Assembly: GCA_017306865.1 (NCBI GenBank)
Contig: JAFKHH010000014.1
Coordinates: forward strand, 186,001 to 250,000
Reading direction: 5' to 3'
Length of the DNA: 64,000 bases
From: Filimonas sp.
GTDB taxonomy: Bacteria; Bacteroidota; Bacteroidia; Chitinophagales; Chitinophagaceae
In this document: positions 46,179-55,045 of the stretch, piece after piece
Position numbering within the stretch: the first letter of the stretch is position 1
How the letters are laid out: each line of letters starts with the position of its first letter
Notes under the pieces: generated by a model
The model's database searches: none
The model's input: only the letters and a program-made list of their open reading frames with translations
Told to the model about the DNA's origin: nothing
Made by a program: the position numbers and the translations under genes

Positions 46179-46205
46179 TTTGAGATTTGATATTTAAGAT
46201 TTGAA

Positions 46206-46237
46206 ATGGCCTGCTTTGTAAGCAGGCCATTTTTGTT
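46206..46237 (+). terminator. Intrinsic terminator after the M1 peptidase
   Basis: ATGGCCTGCTT (46206-46216) pairs perfectly with AAGCAGGCCAT (46220-46230), and TTTTTGTTTT follows. Confidence 0.88.
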
Positions 46238-46444
46238 TTATACATGCTGCATCCTGGAGTCGTTGTGACTTGGCGGCAATATTTCACGCAAAGGCACAGA
46301 AGTATCGCAAACGCTGTAAAGTGGACGCAGAGCACGCAAAGGCTTCAATTTCAAATCTTAAATATCAAATCTCAATTTTTTCTATCTTACCTGTGATTTT
46401 TTGTTCCTTCCCGCGAATCATATAATAAACACGTTCAGACGCTG

Positions 46445-46945
46445 ATGGACAACCACCCGGACAAAGAAGCATTTCTGCAACTGATAGAAACCAATAAGGG
46501 CATCATTTTCAAAATATGCAATACCTATTGCACAAATGCGCATGACCGTGAGGATCTGGCACAGGAGATCATTTACCAGCTATGGCGCTCATCCGGCACA
46601 TTTGACCCGGCTTACAGGTTTTCTACGTGGATGTATCGTGTAGCACTGAACGTAGCTATCTCTTTTTACCGGAAGGTTAAGGCCAGTCATGAAAAGATAG
46701 AATTGACAGAGGAGTTGCCGTTAATAGCAGAAAACACGAATACGGAAAAGGAAGAAAATATTCATTTGTTGCAACAGTTTATCAGTGAGCTGAAGGAACT
46801 GGACCGTGCATTGATGATCTTGTACCTGGACGGAAGGAGCTATAGCGAAATAGCAGAGGTGCTTGGCATTACGGAAACAAATGTGGCTACTAAAACAAGC
46901 CGGATCAAAGAAAAACTGAAACAGAAATTTGCATCACATCAATAA
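46445..46945 (+). CDS. ECF-type RNA polymerase sigma factor
   Basis: 166 residues. Region 2: DREDLAQEIIYQLWRSSGTFDPAYRFSTWMYRVALNVAISFYRK. Region 4: YLDGRSYSEIAEVLGITETNVATKTSRIKEKLKQKF. Ends 6 bases before a membrane-protein gene that may act as its anti-sigma partner. The gap upstream (46238-46444) contains cgcaaaggcacagaagtatcgcaaa repeat tracts. Confidence 0.93.
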   Translation: MDNHPDKEAFLQLIETNKGIIFKICNTYCTNAHDREDLAQEIIYQLWRSSGTFDPAYRFSTWMYRVALNVAISFYRKVKASHEKIELTEELPLIAENTNTEKEENIHLLQQFISELKELDRALMILYLDGRSYSEIAEVLGITETNVATKTSRIKEKLKQKFASHQ

Positions 46946-46951
46946 GAGGTT

Positions 46952-47623
46952 ATGGATGACGTACAATTAAAAGAACTATGGAACTCTTACGAGCGACAGA
47001 TAGAGGCCTCCCGGATACTGAATATGCAGTCATGGGTGCTGAATATGAAATGTTTTGAAGAACTGCAAAAGCAGAAAGCAGGCGCCAGGCTCAACAGGTT
47101 GATCACTATTAAAACAGTGGCTGTTGTACTCGGTATTATCTGGGTACTGCTGCTAGGCTTCCTGGTTGTGCATTCACTTGTGCTTTCAAAGATCTTCTTT
47201 GTTATCTCTTTAAGCATGATCATGTTATTCACCACCATTGCTATTGTCATTTACATCAAACACATTGTACTGATACGGCAGATCAATAATAGTGAAAGCA
47301 TTGTAGAAACGCAGGAAAGACTGGCAACGCTACAACTGTCTACGATTAACGTTACGCGTATCTTGTTTTTACAGGCGCCATTCTATTGCACCTGGTTTAT
47401 TAGTCCGGAATGGCTGCGTAATGATTGGCAAAGCGTGGTCTTTATTACTCTACCTATTGCGCTGCTCTTTACGCTGGCTTCGCTCTGGTTGTTCCGCAAC
47501 ATCCGGTATGAGAACAAGGATAAACGCTGGTTCAAAATTTTATTCAATAGCCCTGAATGGACGTATGTGTTAAAGGCGCAGGAATTTATTAATGATATAG
47601 AGGAATTCAGGAGAGAGGCGTAA
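46952..47623 (+). CDS. Membrane protein, possible anti-sigma partner
   Basis: 223 residues with hydrophobic segments at about 52-72 (AVVLGIIWVLLLGFLVVHSL), 78-100 (FFVISLSMIMLFTTIAIVIY) and two more around 130-185 (FLQAPFYCTWFI; VVFITLPIALLFTLASLWLF). The cytoplasmic N-terminus (about 50 residues, LKELWNSYERQIEAS) would be the sigma contact. No classical anti-sigma motif is seen, so the role rests on the 6-base linkage to the ECF gene. Confidence 0.65.
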   Translation: MDDVQLKELWNSYERQIEASRILNMQSWVLNMKCFEELQKQKAGARLNRLITIKTVAVVLGIIWVLLLGFLVVHSLVLSKIFFVISLSMIMLFTTIAIVIYIKHIVLIRQINNSESIVETQERLATLQLSTINVTRILFLQAPFYCTWFISPEWLRNDWQSVVFITLPIALLFTLASLWLFRNIRYENKDKRWFKILFNSPEWTYVLKAQEFINDIEEFRREA

Positions 47624-47669
47624 AGCCATAAGGTTTGAGGTGTAAGGAAATCCATTTCTTCCTCCTACC

Positions 47670-48932
47670 TTACGCTTCCAGTATGGCCGCTACGCCCATG
47701 CCGCCGGCTGTGCAGATGGAGATCAATGCTCTGCCGCCACCACGTGCGGCCAATAGTTCTGCGGTCTGCGCTACAATGCGCGCGCCGGTTGCTGCAAACG
47801 GATGACCGATAGCAACGCTGCCGCCTTTTATATTCAGTTTAGTTCTGTCAATAGAACCTAATGCTTTTTCCAAACCGATAGATTTGCAATAGGCTTCATC
47901 TTCCCATGCTTTTAATGTGCAGAGTACTTGTCCGCTGAAGGCTTCGTGTATTTCATAAATGTCAAAATCCTGCAGGGTAAGATTGTTGCGCTGGAGTAAT
48001 ACGGGTATAGCACGCGTAGGCGCCATTAGCAGCCCTTCGCCATTTACATAATCAACCGCTGCCGTCTGTGCATCTACAAAATGCGCCAATACGGGCCAGC
48101 CTTGTGATTGCGCATATTCTTCCGATGCAATGAGTACTGCCGCTGCACCATCCGTAAGTAATGTACTGTTGCCAGCAGTTAACGTGCCTTTTTCTGAGCG
48201 GTCGAAGACGGGCTTTAACGCAGCCAGCGCTTCCAGTGTTGTATTACTTCTTATAATAGTGTCCCGCTCTATTCCCTGGAATGGAACGACCAGTTTTTTA
48301 TAAAAGCCTTCGTCGTATGCTTTGCTTGCCTTCATATGGCTTTCGTATGCCAGCTTATCCTGCTCTTCTCTCGAGATGTTCCACTCCTGCACCATACGCT
48401 CTGTATGCTGCCCCATAGACAACCCTGTTCTTGGCTCTACTACAGCCGGAAACACAGGCGAGAGCTCTTTGATCTTTATACCGAATATGATCTTTAATTT
48501 TTCTGCAAAGCGTTTGGCTTTACGTAAGGCGAATAATTTATTGCGCAGGCTTTTTTGCAGTACTAAAGGAATATCGCTGTTAGTGTCGCTACCACCTGCT
48601 ATGCCTACATCTATTTGCCCGTGTATAATGCGAAGGCATATTTGTATAGTAGTATCGAGGCTGGTACCACAGGCACGTTGCACATCGTAAGCAGGTGTAT
48701 GCGGATCTAATCTTGTTCCCAAAACAGATTCGCGTGTAAGGCTGAAATCACTCGGCGCTTTCATTAGTGCGCCACAGGCTACTTCACCTAATGTTTTCCC
48801 TTCCAGTTTATACTTATCTATCAGTGCTTCTATACATGCAATCAGCATTTGCTGATTGGTAACGTTGGCATAGTTTGTATATGACTTTGTAAATGGAATG
48901 CGTTGTCCACCTACAATAACTGCTTTTTTCAT
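47670..48932 (-). CDS. Thiolase (acetyl-CoA acyltransferase, FadI-like)
   Basis: 420 residues. The nucleophilic cysteine is C88 in VQRACGTSL; the C-terminal active-site blocks are GGSVAIGHPFAATGARI and CTAGGMGVAAI, with NSTLLTDGAAAVLIAS in between. Thiolases split 3-ketoacyl-CoA in beta-oxidation or condense acetyl-CoA. The FadI-like size and NGEGLLMAPTRAIP loop favour the degradative type. Twenty-eight bases downstream of an AraC regulator on the same strand, which may control it. Confidence 0.92.
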   Translation of the reverse strand: MKKAVIVGGQRIPFTKSYTNYANVTNQQMLIACIEALIDKYKLEGKTLGEVACGALMKAPSDFSLTRESVLGTRLDPHTPAYDVQRACGTSLDTTIQICLRIIHGQIDVGIAGGSDTNSDIPLVLQKSLRNKLFALRKAKRFAEKLKIIFGIKIKELSPVFPAVVEPRTGLSMGQHTERMVQEWNISREEQDKLAYESHMKASKAYDEGFYKKLVVPFQGIERDTIIRSNTTLEALAALKPVFDRSEKGTLTAGNSTLLTDGAAAVLIASEEYAQSQGWPVLAHFVDAQTAAVDYVNGEGLLMAPTRAIPVLLQRNNLTLQDFDIYEIHEAFSGQVLCTLKAWEDEAYCKSIGLEKALGSIDRTKLNIKGGSVAIGHPFAATGARIVAQTAELLAARGGGRALISICTAGGMGVAAILEA

Positions 48933-48960
48933 ACAGTGAATTTAACTCATTCCAGTGGCA

Positions 48961-49899
48961 TTAGCTTTTTTGTTGTCGACTTTCTAACTGGTATGCTTTC
49001 GGCGTTAGCCCTTCTATTTTTTTAAACATGCGTATGAAATAATTGGCATCAGAAAAACCGCAACGCACGCTTATCTCAGCTACAGACAGCTCGTGTGCTG
49101 TTGCCAGCAGGTACTTAGCCATGCGCACACGCTCCACGTTTATATACTCAACAGGCGTTACGCCTATTTCTTCTTTGAACTTTTTGAAAAAAACATTCCT
49201 GCTCAGATAGGCTTTTTTAGAAAGGTGATCTATAGAGATCTTCTCTGTTATATTTTCATGTATCAGGTTTAGCACATGGTGCATGCTGCTGCTGTTACTA
49301 TTGCGCTTAGACTCATAAGTGAGCACCTCCCGGTTCTGATGTTGCATGAGGCGGATCAGCAACTCTTTTATACGCAGGTCTGCATAAATGTCTTTTGCTT
49401 TATCATCACTCATACATATATGCGCTATTTTACCTATCTGCTCTACCATTTCCTGTGTGTAGAAGAAGTGATAATATTCTGTATTCAGTCTCCAGTGGTG
49501 TATTTCTTCCTTATTACTATTATAATGTTCATTCAGGTAGTCGATCGTATCATCTATGTATTGCTCACTTACTGCCAGTGCAATGCATTGTGTTGGGTTC
49601 TCCATGCTTGCCTCGGGGAAGTCGATCATCAATGTTTCGTTTGGCGGAATAATGAGTGTTTCTCCCGGCATATAATCCATTACCGGTTCGCCCAGGAAAT
49701 TGACCTTTTTTTTTCCTTTGATCATCTGGGAGATTACAAATTCATTGCAGACAAAAGGAATGCAATAAGAGGTTTGGCAAGTGTCAAAAATGCTCAATTC
49801 TACTTTATCAAGATTAAATATGCGACGGTTTTCAATGAGTGTATGCAAACGTTTGTCAGGGGGTATAGTAATGACAGACCTATTGCGACTGTTAGGCAT
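48961..49899 (-). CDS. AraC-family transcriptional regulator (AraC_N domain)
   Basis: 312 residues. The C-terminal double HTH is HENITEKISIDHLSKKAYLSRNVFFKKFKEEIGVTPVEYINVERVRMAKYLL...AEISVRCGFSDANYFIRMFKK. The N-terminus (YCIPFVCNEFVISQMIKGKKKVNF, PGETLIIPPNETLMIDFP) fits the AraC_N effector domain. First gene of a likely operon with the thiolase. Confidence 0.9.
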   Translation of the reverse strand: MPNSRNRSVITIPPDKRLHTLIENRRIFNLDKVELSIFDTCQTSYCIPFVCNEFVISQMIKGKKKVNFLGEPVMDYMPGETLIIPPNETLMIDFPEASMENPTQCIALAVSEQYIDDTIDYLNEHYNSNKEEIHHWRLNTEYYHFFYTQEMVEQIGKIAHICMSDDKAKDIYADLRIKELLIRLMQHQNREVLTYESKRNSNSSSMHHVLNLIHENITEKISIDHLSKKAYLSRNVFFKKFKEEIGVTPVEYINVERVRMAKYLLATAHELSVAEISVRCGFSDANYFIRMFKKIEGLTPKAYQLESRQQKS

Positions 49900-50029
49900 T
49901 GGTTTTAGTTATTTGGATAAATAGATATGAAAGGTTGGTTTTACAAATTAGTACAATTGTGCTAATAAAAAATACGATGATGCAATAATTTGAAGATATT
50001 GTTTAAGATATTTATTCAACGAGCATCAG

Positions 50030-50058
50030 TTGTTAACCTGACCATTCACCTATTCTTG
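50030..50058 (+). promoter_or_regulatory. Predicted promoter of a small RNA
   Basis: TTG (50030-50032), 18 bases, TATTCTTG (50051-50058), seven of eight of TAnnTTTG at near-normal spacing. No plus-strand protein gene follows before the terminator at 50113. Confidence 0.5.
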
Positions 50059-50062
50059 CCTA

Positions 50063-50153
50063 ACCTATGGATAGAGGTTATGACCTGTGCAGCCGCTTGC
50101 GGCCATCTAAAGTAGTGGCGTTTTCATTAAGGGGAAAAGCGCCACTATTTTTT
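50063..50153 (+). ncRNA. Candidate small non-coding RNA (~90 nt)
   Basis: Between the predicted promoter and a strong terminator lies a short structured stretch: GCCGC tt GCGGC (50091-50102), the AGAGGTTATGACCTGT region upstream, and the terminator hairpin. The flanking protein genes are both on the minus strand, so this would be an independent plus-strand transcript. A 96-codon frame from 50067 crosses the terminator and is not credible. I do not recognise the RNA family. Confidence 0.5.
50113..50153 (+). terminator. Intrinsic terminator of the candidate small RNA
   Basis: TAGTGGCG (50113-50120) plus TTTT pairs with AAAA, a one-base bulge, and CGCCACTA (50135-50147), followed by six T. The opposite strand has no T-run. 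Confidence 0.8.
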
Positions 50154-50240
50154 ATGTATAGACCTGCTATATATTCCGATCGCTTTTTCAATAAGTTAGC
50201 TAAACAGAAACCTGCAAAATATTCCTGCCGTTACATTGAT

Positions 50241-50696
50241 CTATTCTTCCGCAATGGCTTTTATATGTACCAACACAGGATTCCATCCATCACCATTGTT
50301 ATAGGTTTCAGTATAGCGGCGTTCCCCCTCCTCCACCGTAGAGAAGTCTCCCTGTGACACGTCAAGCGTGGTTTTACCATTCTGCTCTGTCAGCTTATAG
50401 GTTACGTCCAGGTAGTTTTCCGGCACATCTTTCAGTGCAGGGTTATTGGGATCAAAAGTGGTGTAGATTAATAATTTACCAGGCTGTATCTCTTTAATGT
50501 GGCCTTTTACAGCAACCAGTTCTACGCCATCAAATGTTCCTCTCCACAGCAGCTCGCTGCCTACTTTCCAGTCAGATACGGTTTCACAGCCGAACATATA
50601 TTTTTTTGTCTGTTCCGGTTGAGTGAGTATGTCCCAAACTTTAGATGCGGGCGCATCTATTTCTATCGTATTGCTTACGATCAATGGCTTGCTCAT
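50241..50696 (-). CDS. SRPBCC/AHSA1-like ligand-binding protein
   Basis: 151 residues with the START/AHSA1 pattern: SNTIEIDAPASKVWDILTQPEQTKKYMFG near the N-terminus, VGSELLWRG, VKGHIKEIQPGKLLIYT and a C-terminal helix GDGWNPVLVHIKAIAEE. Function of such stand-alone domains is usually unknown. It lies downstream of an AraC gene on the same strand with a large palindrome between. Confidence 0.85.
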   Translation of the reverse strand: MSKPLIVSNTIEIDAPASKVWDILTQPEQTKKYMFGCETVSDWKVGSELLWRGTFDGVELVAVKGHIKEIQPGKLLIYTTFDPNNPALKDVPENYLDVTYKLTEQNGKTTLDVSQGDFSTVEEGERRYTETYNNGDGWNPVLVHIKAIAEE

Positions 50697-50731
50697 TGTA
50701 TATAATTTTAAATTGATTAATAAAGTGCGTT

Positions 50732-50819
50732 GGTATCCTGTTAGAGTGGTCCACTTTTTAAAGTTGGCATTTTACTTCAATTATTCTTCTCGAAAGTGGA
50801 CCACTCTGGCAGGATAACC
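50732..50819. repeat. Large imperfect palindrome (AGAGTGGTCCACTTT core)
   Basis: 50732-50757 and 50793-50819 pair over 15 perfect bases plus CAGGATA/TATCCTG, around a 35-base loop. The core GTGGxCCAC recalls the terminator at 742-783. Probably ends the AraC transcript. Confidence 0.7.
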
Positions 50820-50875
50820 GTTGCAACGCTTTTGCTGCACAATATTAATTACTGTAATTTCTACCGGATTGCATT

Positions 50876-51778
50876 TTACGGATTATTTCTAAGGGTAAAA
50901 GGTGTTACGCCAAAACGTTTTTTAAACGCATTATTAAAATGCTGCGGTGTTGCAAATCCCAGTTCCATCGATATTTCGGCAGCAGTCTTGTCTGTATCTT
51001 TCAGGTAACGTTGCGCCAGGTAAAGGCGTTGTTCGGCGAGGTAGCCAAATACAGTATTGCTGAAGGTTTCTTTAAAGCCTTTTTTCAGTTTGAACTCGTT
51101 AATGCCCACCATTCGCGCGATCTGTGTAAGACTGGGTGGATCAATTACCCTTTCATTGATGATATCGCGTACTGCGATGATCTTTTCCTTATCGGCATTA
51201 TTCTTTATGAAGGTTTCCTGCCTGTTGGCATGGTCGTATGCATCGGCACAGAGTACCAGCAGCTCTACACTTTTAGATAGCAGGAACATATGCTTGAGCT
51301 CGCCGGAATAACTGCAATCGATCACCTGCTGAATAATATTTTGGATGCCGAAATCTATTGCCCCCCATCTGTCTGACAGCATCACGCTTTTACCCGCCAG
51401 CACATCATCTGCAAAGCGTTTAAGTTTGTCGCTGGCGTTTTGTGTGAACTGTATGAACAATTGTACGGGGAACTGTATGCCAAAGGTTTCTATTTCGAGG
51501 GTTTTACTTTCGACCGTAATATCAAATTCTTTGGAATACATGATATTGTGATGGCCTCCGAGCAGATCATAGGACGCATCCAATTGTTTATAGGTAAACT
51601 TGTAATCGCCTTTCATTCCAAAGTGCATGCGTACTACATCTGCCTGGCTGCTACCGGAAAAACTGGTGAGCTCTGTAAACTTTGAAACCGAATGTCCCAG
51701 CTTTATACCGTCGCATTCCCATATTGTAGATATACGTACACCGTTTTCAAAATCGCGTTGCTCTTTGGTCTCTTGCAT
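50876..51778 (-). CDS. AraC-family transcriptional regulator
   Basis: About 300 residues from the ATG at 51778 (a GTG 18 bases upstream is possible). The C-terminal HTH pair is DPPSLTQIARMVGINEFKLKKGFKETFSNTVFGYLAEQRLYLAQRYL...AAEISMELGFATPQHFNNAFKKRFGVTPF. The N-terminal ~190 residues are beta-rich with no familiar domain. Likely controls the SRPBCC gene downstream. Confidence 0.9.
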   Translation of the reverse strand: MQETKEQRDFENGVRISTIWECDGIKLGHSVSKFTELTSFSGSSQADVVRMHFGMKGDYKFTYKQLDASYDLLGGHHNIMYSKEFDITVESKTLEIETFGIQFPVQLFIQFTQNASDKLKRFADDVLAGKSVMLSDRWGAIDFGIQNIIQQVIDCSYSGELKHMFLLSKSVELLVLCADAYDHANRQETFIKNNADKEKIIAVRDIINERVIDPPSLTQIARMVGINEFKLKKGFKETFSNTVFGYLAEQRLYLAQRYLKDTDKTAAEISMELGFATPQHFNNAFKKRFGVTPFTLRNNP

Positions 51779-51878
51779 GCAGCGAATGTACGGCACAGGG
51801 AGAGTTCTTGCAAGTTGAGATCAGGCGGGAATCTCGAACAAGGAATCTCGAATGCCAAAGGAAAAATATTCAATGACC

Positions 51879-51938
51879 AATGTTCAATACTCAACGTTCA
51901 ATTAAAAATTGGTCATTGAACGTTGAGTATTGAACATT
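51879..51938. repeat. Perfect 24-bp inverted repeat
   Basis: 51879-51902 and 51915-51938 are exact reverse complements (AATGTTCAATACTCAACG...) with a 12-base loop. It lies between the AraC start and the carbonic anhydrase stop. Confidence 0.85.
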
Positions 51939-51944
51939 ATTTTA

Positions 51945-52703
51945 TCATTCCATAAACATCACTTTCCCCGTCGTCATGTTATATACGGCGCCAACGATCT
52001 TGATCTGGCCTTGCGCTTCCATATCTTTCAGGATGGAGCTTTGCTTACGTATATTCTGTATAGTTAATCTTACATTCTTTTCACATACGGCATGTACAAA
52101 ATCGTTGTTATCAGCCGTCTTTTCACCTTTGAAGCTTGCAAGACTATCTACAGCAGGACGTATTTTTGCCAGCAGTGCGGTGATGTTACCCAATTGCACA
52201 TTGCCAATCGCAGATTTAATAGCGCCACAATACTCATGTCCCAGCACGAGTATGAGCCTTGAGCCGGATACCTTACAGGCATACTCCAGGCTACCATTAA
52301 TATCTTCGTTTGTAATATTGCCCGCTACGCGTGCTACGAACAGGTCGCCGATTCCACAATGAAAAACATCTTCCACAGGTACGCGGGAGTCAAGACAGGA
52401 AAGGATAACCGCTTTGGGAAATTGCCCGATGGCAGCTTCACGCACCCGCGCGGAATTATTACGAACGGTTAGCTCATCATTTATAAAATCTGCATTACCA
52501 GATTTCAGCAGTTGCAATACACTTGCAGGTGTAAGTGCGGCTTGTTGTTCTTCCGTAAGCACTTGCCCGGTTAGTACGTCTTTGGCCGGAATGGTAATTG
52601 TTGCAGAATCTTTGGCAGTTTGATTGCTATTGCTTTGTTGCTTACAGGAAATGAGCGACATGCTTACTGCGCATGCAATAAGGAGAAGGGTCTTGTGAGG
52701 CAT
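51945..52703 (-). CDS. Beta-class carbonic anhydrase, lipoprotein
   Basis: 252 residues. A lipoprotein signal with lipobox SLISC (C20) predicts a periplasmic membrane-anchored enzyme. Beta-CA zinc ligands are C103 and D105 in ILSCLDSRVP, H156 and C159 in LGHEYCGAI. It interconverts CO2 and bicarbonate. It is 13 bases downstream of a baeRF3-like gene. Confidence 0.92.
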   Translation of the reverse strand: MPHKTLLLIACAVSMSLISCKQQSNSNQTAKDSATITIPAKDVLTGQVLTEEQQAALTPASVLQLLKSGNADFINDELTVRNNSARVREAAIGQFPKAVILSCLDSRVPVEDVFHCGIGDLFVARVAGNITNEDINGSLEYACKVSGSRLILVLGHEYCGAIKSAIGNVQLGNITALLAKIRPAVDSLASFKGEKTADNNDFVHAVCEKNVRLTIQNIRKQSSILKDMEAQGQIKIVGAVYNMTTGKVMFME

Positions 52704-52716
52704 ATATATTTGGTTT

Positions 52717-53790
52717 TTAGTAACGTACTTTAAGCGCGATTTCGCCTAGTTGCTCCAGTTGTGGCTGATCTGTAAAATACACTTTGCCATTTTTTGACAA
52801 TACCTGCCATGCTATATCGCTTACTATATCGTCTGTAACGCCCGGTGTTGTCCGGTCTTCGTTCACTTCTATATTCGTTTTAAAAATACCTGCGGGAATA
52901 GATAATTCATTCCGTACCAGTAACGTATCACCACGGCCTTCATGCGCAGCACGCCAGATCTCCTGTATATCTGTTACTACTTTGCCTGCTGATATAGCTG
53001 CTAACACGTCTCCAATAGCATCTGCCCGGCGTTGTTTCTGTATAGCTGCTATTACTTCCCACGCGGCAGATGCCAGGTGGTGCAGATCATTGTTATTGTA
53101 GTCTACCGGAATATGGCCTGAATAGATCTGCGGCACATCTGCAACAGATAGCAGCAGGTCATAATTGTATTTTGTAGAAGCTACTATGCAATGCAACCCG
53201 CTATCTCTCAATACATGAACTACACCTTTATCTATACGGTTGAAATATTCTTTCAGCTTGTTATCTACGCTTTTAGGATCGCTATTCTTCAGGCTATCTG
53301 TATGATAATGCGTATTTTCCTTAAAAGGAAATCCGCCTTCTTTTATTTCTGCGATCACTCTGTCATTCAATGCCTCATATAGTTGTACACCGGACTGGGA
53401 TAGATACAAGATATAATAAGTTTCTGACCGGTTATAGGATTTGATTAAATTTCTAAGCGAAAAACGATTATCCAGTTCAACAGAGTCTGACTCTGGTGGC
53501 CAGCTTGTTTTAATGATCTCTTTCACTTCATTTGATGCAAATATGTAGAGGCCCTCTGTATTGTATTCGTGATTGATCTCTTTTTCAATCGATTGTAGAT
53601 TTTCCAGCAATTGTGCAATGGCACGTTTATCGTATTCTTTCAGCAGCCTTTCTTCTGCTTCTTTTACCAGGTTCTTAAGCTGTATGGCATCTGCCAGGTT
53701 ATCAGGATGTGTTCTGTGTGTAGCTAATGAGATGGTTACACACGGCCCTTGTTGCGCTTGCGCTAGTTGTTGCAATTGATCTCTTAACAT
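52717..53790 (-). CDS. baeRF3-like release-factor-fold protein
   Basis: 357 residues from the ATG at 53790 (GTG 18 bases upstream less likely). The N-terminal CVTISLATHRTHPDNLADAIQLKNLVKEAEERLL and the C-terminal DVLAAISAGKVVTDIQEIWRAAHEGRGDTLLV fit the bacterial archaeo-eukaryotic release factor family 3. These proteins share the eRF1/Pelota fold and are proposed to act in ribosome rescue or stress; the true role is unknown. Confidence 0.8.
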   Translation of the reverse strand: MLRDQLQQLAQAQQGPCVTISLATHRTHPDNLADAIQLKNLVKEAEERLLKEYDKRAIAQLLENLQSIEKEINHEYNTEGLYIFASNEVKEIIKTSWPPESDSVELDNRFSLRNLIKSYNRSETYYILYLSQSGVQLYEALNDRVIAEIKEGGFPFKENTHYHTDSLKNSDPKSVDNKLKEYFNRIDKGVVHVLRDSGLHCIVASTKYNYDLLLSVADVPQIYSGHIPVDYNNNDLHHLASAAWEVIAAIQKQRRADAIGDVLAAISAGKVVTDIQEIWRAAHEGRGDTLLVRNELSIPAGIFKTNIEVNEDRTTPGVTDDIVSDIAWQVLSKNGKVYFTDQPQLEQLGEIALKVRY

Positions 53791-53910
53791 ATTTAGTTGT
53801 ATTGGCACTTACTAACAGATTAAAAGAAGAATTGTTGGAGAAAGCAAAAAATACCTCCATCGTGCTTCATAAACCATACTATTAGTTATTACCCGCAACA
53901 ACTAAAAAAT

Positions 53911-54294
53911 TCAGGCCTTGCTTGCTAATGCCTGTGCGTTTGTGAAAATAGAATCGATCAGTGTAGTCCAGCCATCTGACGCAATGTGTGAAAAACCGAT
54001 ATCAACCAGTTGTGCATACACATCATCCTGCTGCTCAGTAAATGTAGACGCAGCATACTCGATCATACCGGTGACGTATTTCTTACCGGCACCAAGACTA
54101 ATCAATTTATCTTCTACATACTGGTTGATGTCTGACGGATCCAGAAAATGTATGGCGTTGCCTAGTGCGAAGCAGTAGCCGTAATAGGTAAAGCCAAATA
54201 CATTAAACAACATTTCATCATTTATATTCCAGCGGGCATCTGTAATGATTTGGGTAAAGAGCTGATCGGCTTTTTCTTTGAAGGCGTTTTCCAT
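53911..54294 (-). CDS. Protein of unknown function
   Basis: 127 residues from the ATG at 54294 (MENAFKEKADQLF). Helical, acidic, no signal peptide. FNVFGFTYYGYCFALGNAIHF and a helical C-terminus are visible. I do not recognise a family. First (downstream-most) gene of an AT-rich minus-strand cluster. Confidence 0.6.
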   Translation of the reverse strand: MENAFKEKADQLFTQIITDARWNINDEMLFNVFGFTYYGYCFALGNAIHFLDPSDINQYVEDKLISLGAGKKYVTGMIEYAASTFTEQQDDVYAQLVDIGFSHIASDGWTTLIDSIFTNAQALASKA

Positions 54295-54339
54295 TGGTGT
54301 GTATTGTTTAGATAGATTGAAAATCTGCTTTGTCAAAAT

Positions 54340-55032
54340 TTATTCCATTTTTGAAGAATGCTCATGTTTTACTTTCGACTTATTTTTATTTATCAAGCGA
54401 ATGTTATCACCGTCAAATAAGAAATGGTCTGATTCTGTCCATGACCAACTATTTCCTTCACGCAAGTTTACTCCGTTTGCAGCAAAAGATACTACAATAT
54501 CATTCCCTTTAACTGTTAGTATTATTTCATCAAACGTATTCTGGATGGTTGCTCCATTTGGAGTAGTTGGACAATTATCTACCTTTAATTCTTCTTGAAC
54601 AGCAGTGTCATTTTTAAACCATTTTCTAAGAAAACCAAGATGTCTTTCCGAACATTGGTAGCCAAGATTTAATGCATCTAATATTTTACACTTAAGATTG
54701 CTTCTATCATCTTTTGCCTCTCCGTCCCATTCACATTCATTTCCTATAAACGTAGCAACATACCCAAGGGCAGCTCTTTCAGGATCTGTGATAGTTTTAC
54801 AAAAGGTATCATTAATGCTTATTGAATAGAAAGTATCTTTTAGCTCTGTGTCATACTTATCTTCACGCCAAAGAAATTTTATCGTTTTATTTACTAGGAC
54901 AATATGTGTATTGCCTCCCATATTTGATTGACCAGGTAAAGAATCTGTCTTCACAATTTTACTCCCAGAGTTACCTCTTTGTCCGCACGATATTAATACG
55001 GCAACAACAATTATGTAAACTATTTTAGTCAT
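54340..55032 (-). CDS. Lipoprotein of unknown function
   Basis: About 230 residues from the ATG at 55032. A lipoprotein signal MTKIVYIIVVAVLISCGQRG (lipobox LISC, C16). The rest is hydrophilic with four spaced cysteines (IGNECEW, LKCKIL, YQCSERH, DNCPTT) and no family I know. AT-rich codon use unlike the genes outside 53.9-60.0 kb. Thirteen bases after the upstream gene stop. Confidence 0.65.
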   Translation of the reverse strand: MTKIVYIIVVAVLISCGQRGNSGSKIVKTDSLPGQSNMGGNTHIVLVNKTIKFLWREDKYDTELKDTFYSISINDTFCKTITDPERAALGYVATFIGNECEWDGEAKDDRSNLKCKILDALNLGYQCSERHLGFLRKWFKNDTAVQEELKVDNCPTTPNGATIQNTFDEIILTVKGNDIVVSFAANGVNLREGNSWSWTESDHFLFDGDNIRLINKNKSKVKHEHSSKME

Positions 55033-55045
55033 TCTCTTTTTTCGT

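Noticed and set aside
50067-50357. 96-codon frame over the small-RNA candidate
   Set aside because: It would read through a strong terminator and into the antisense of the SRPBCC gene.
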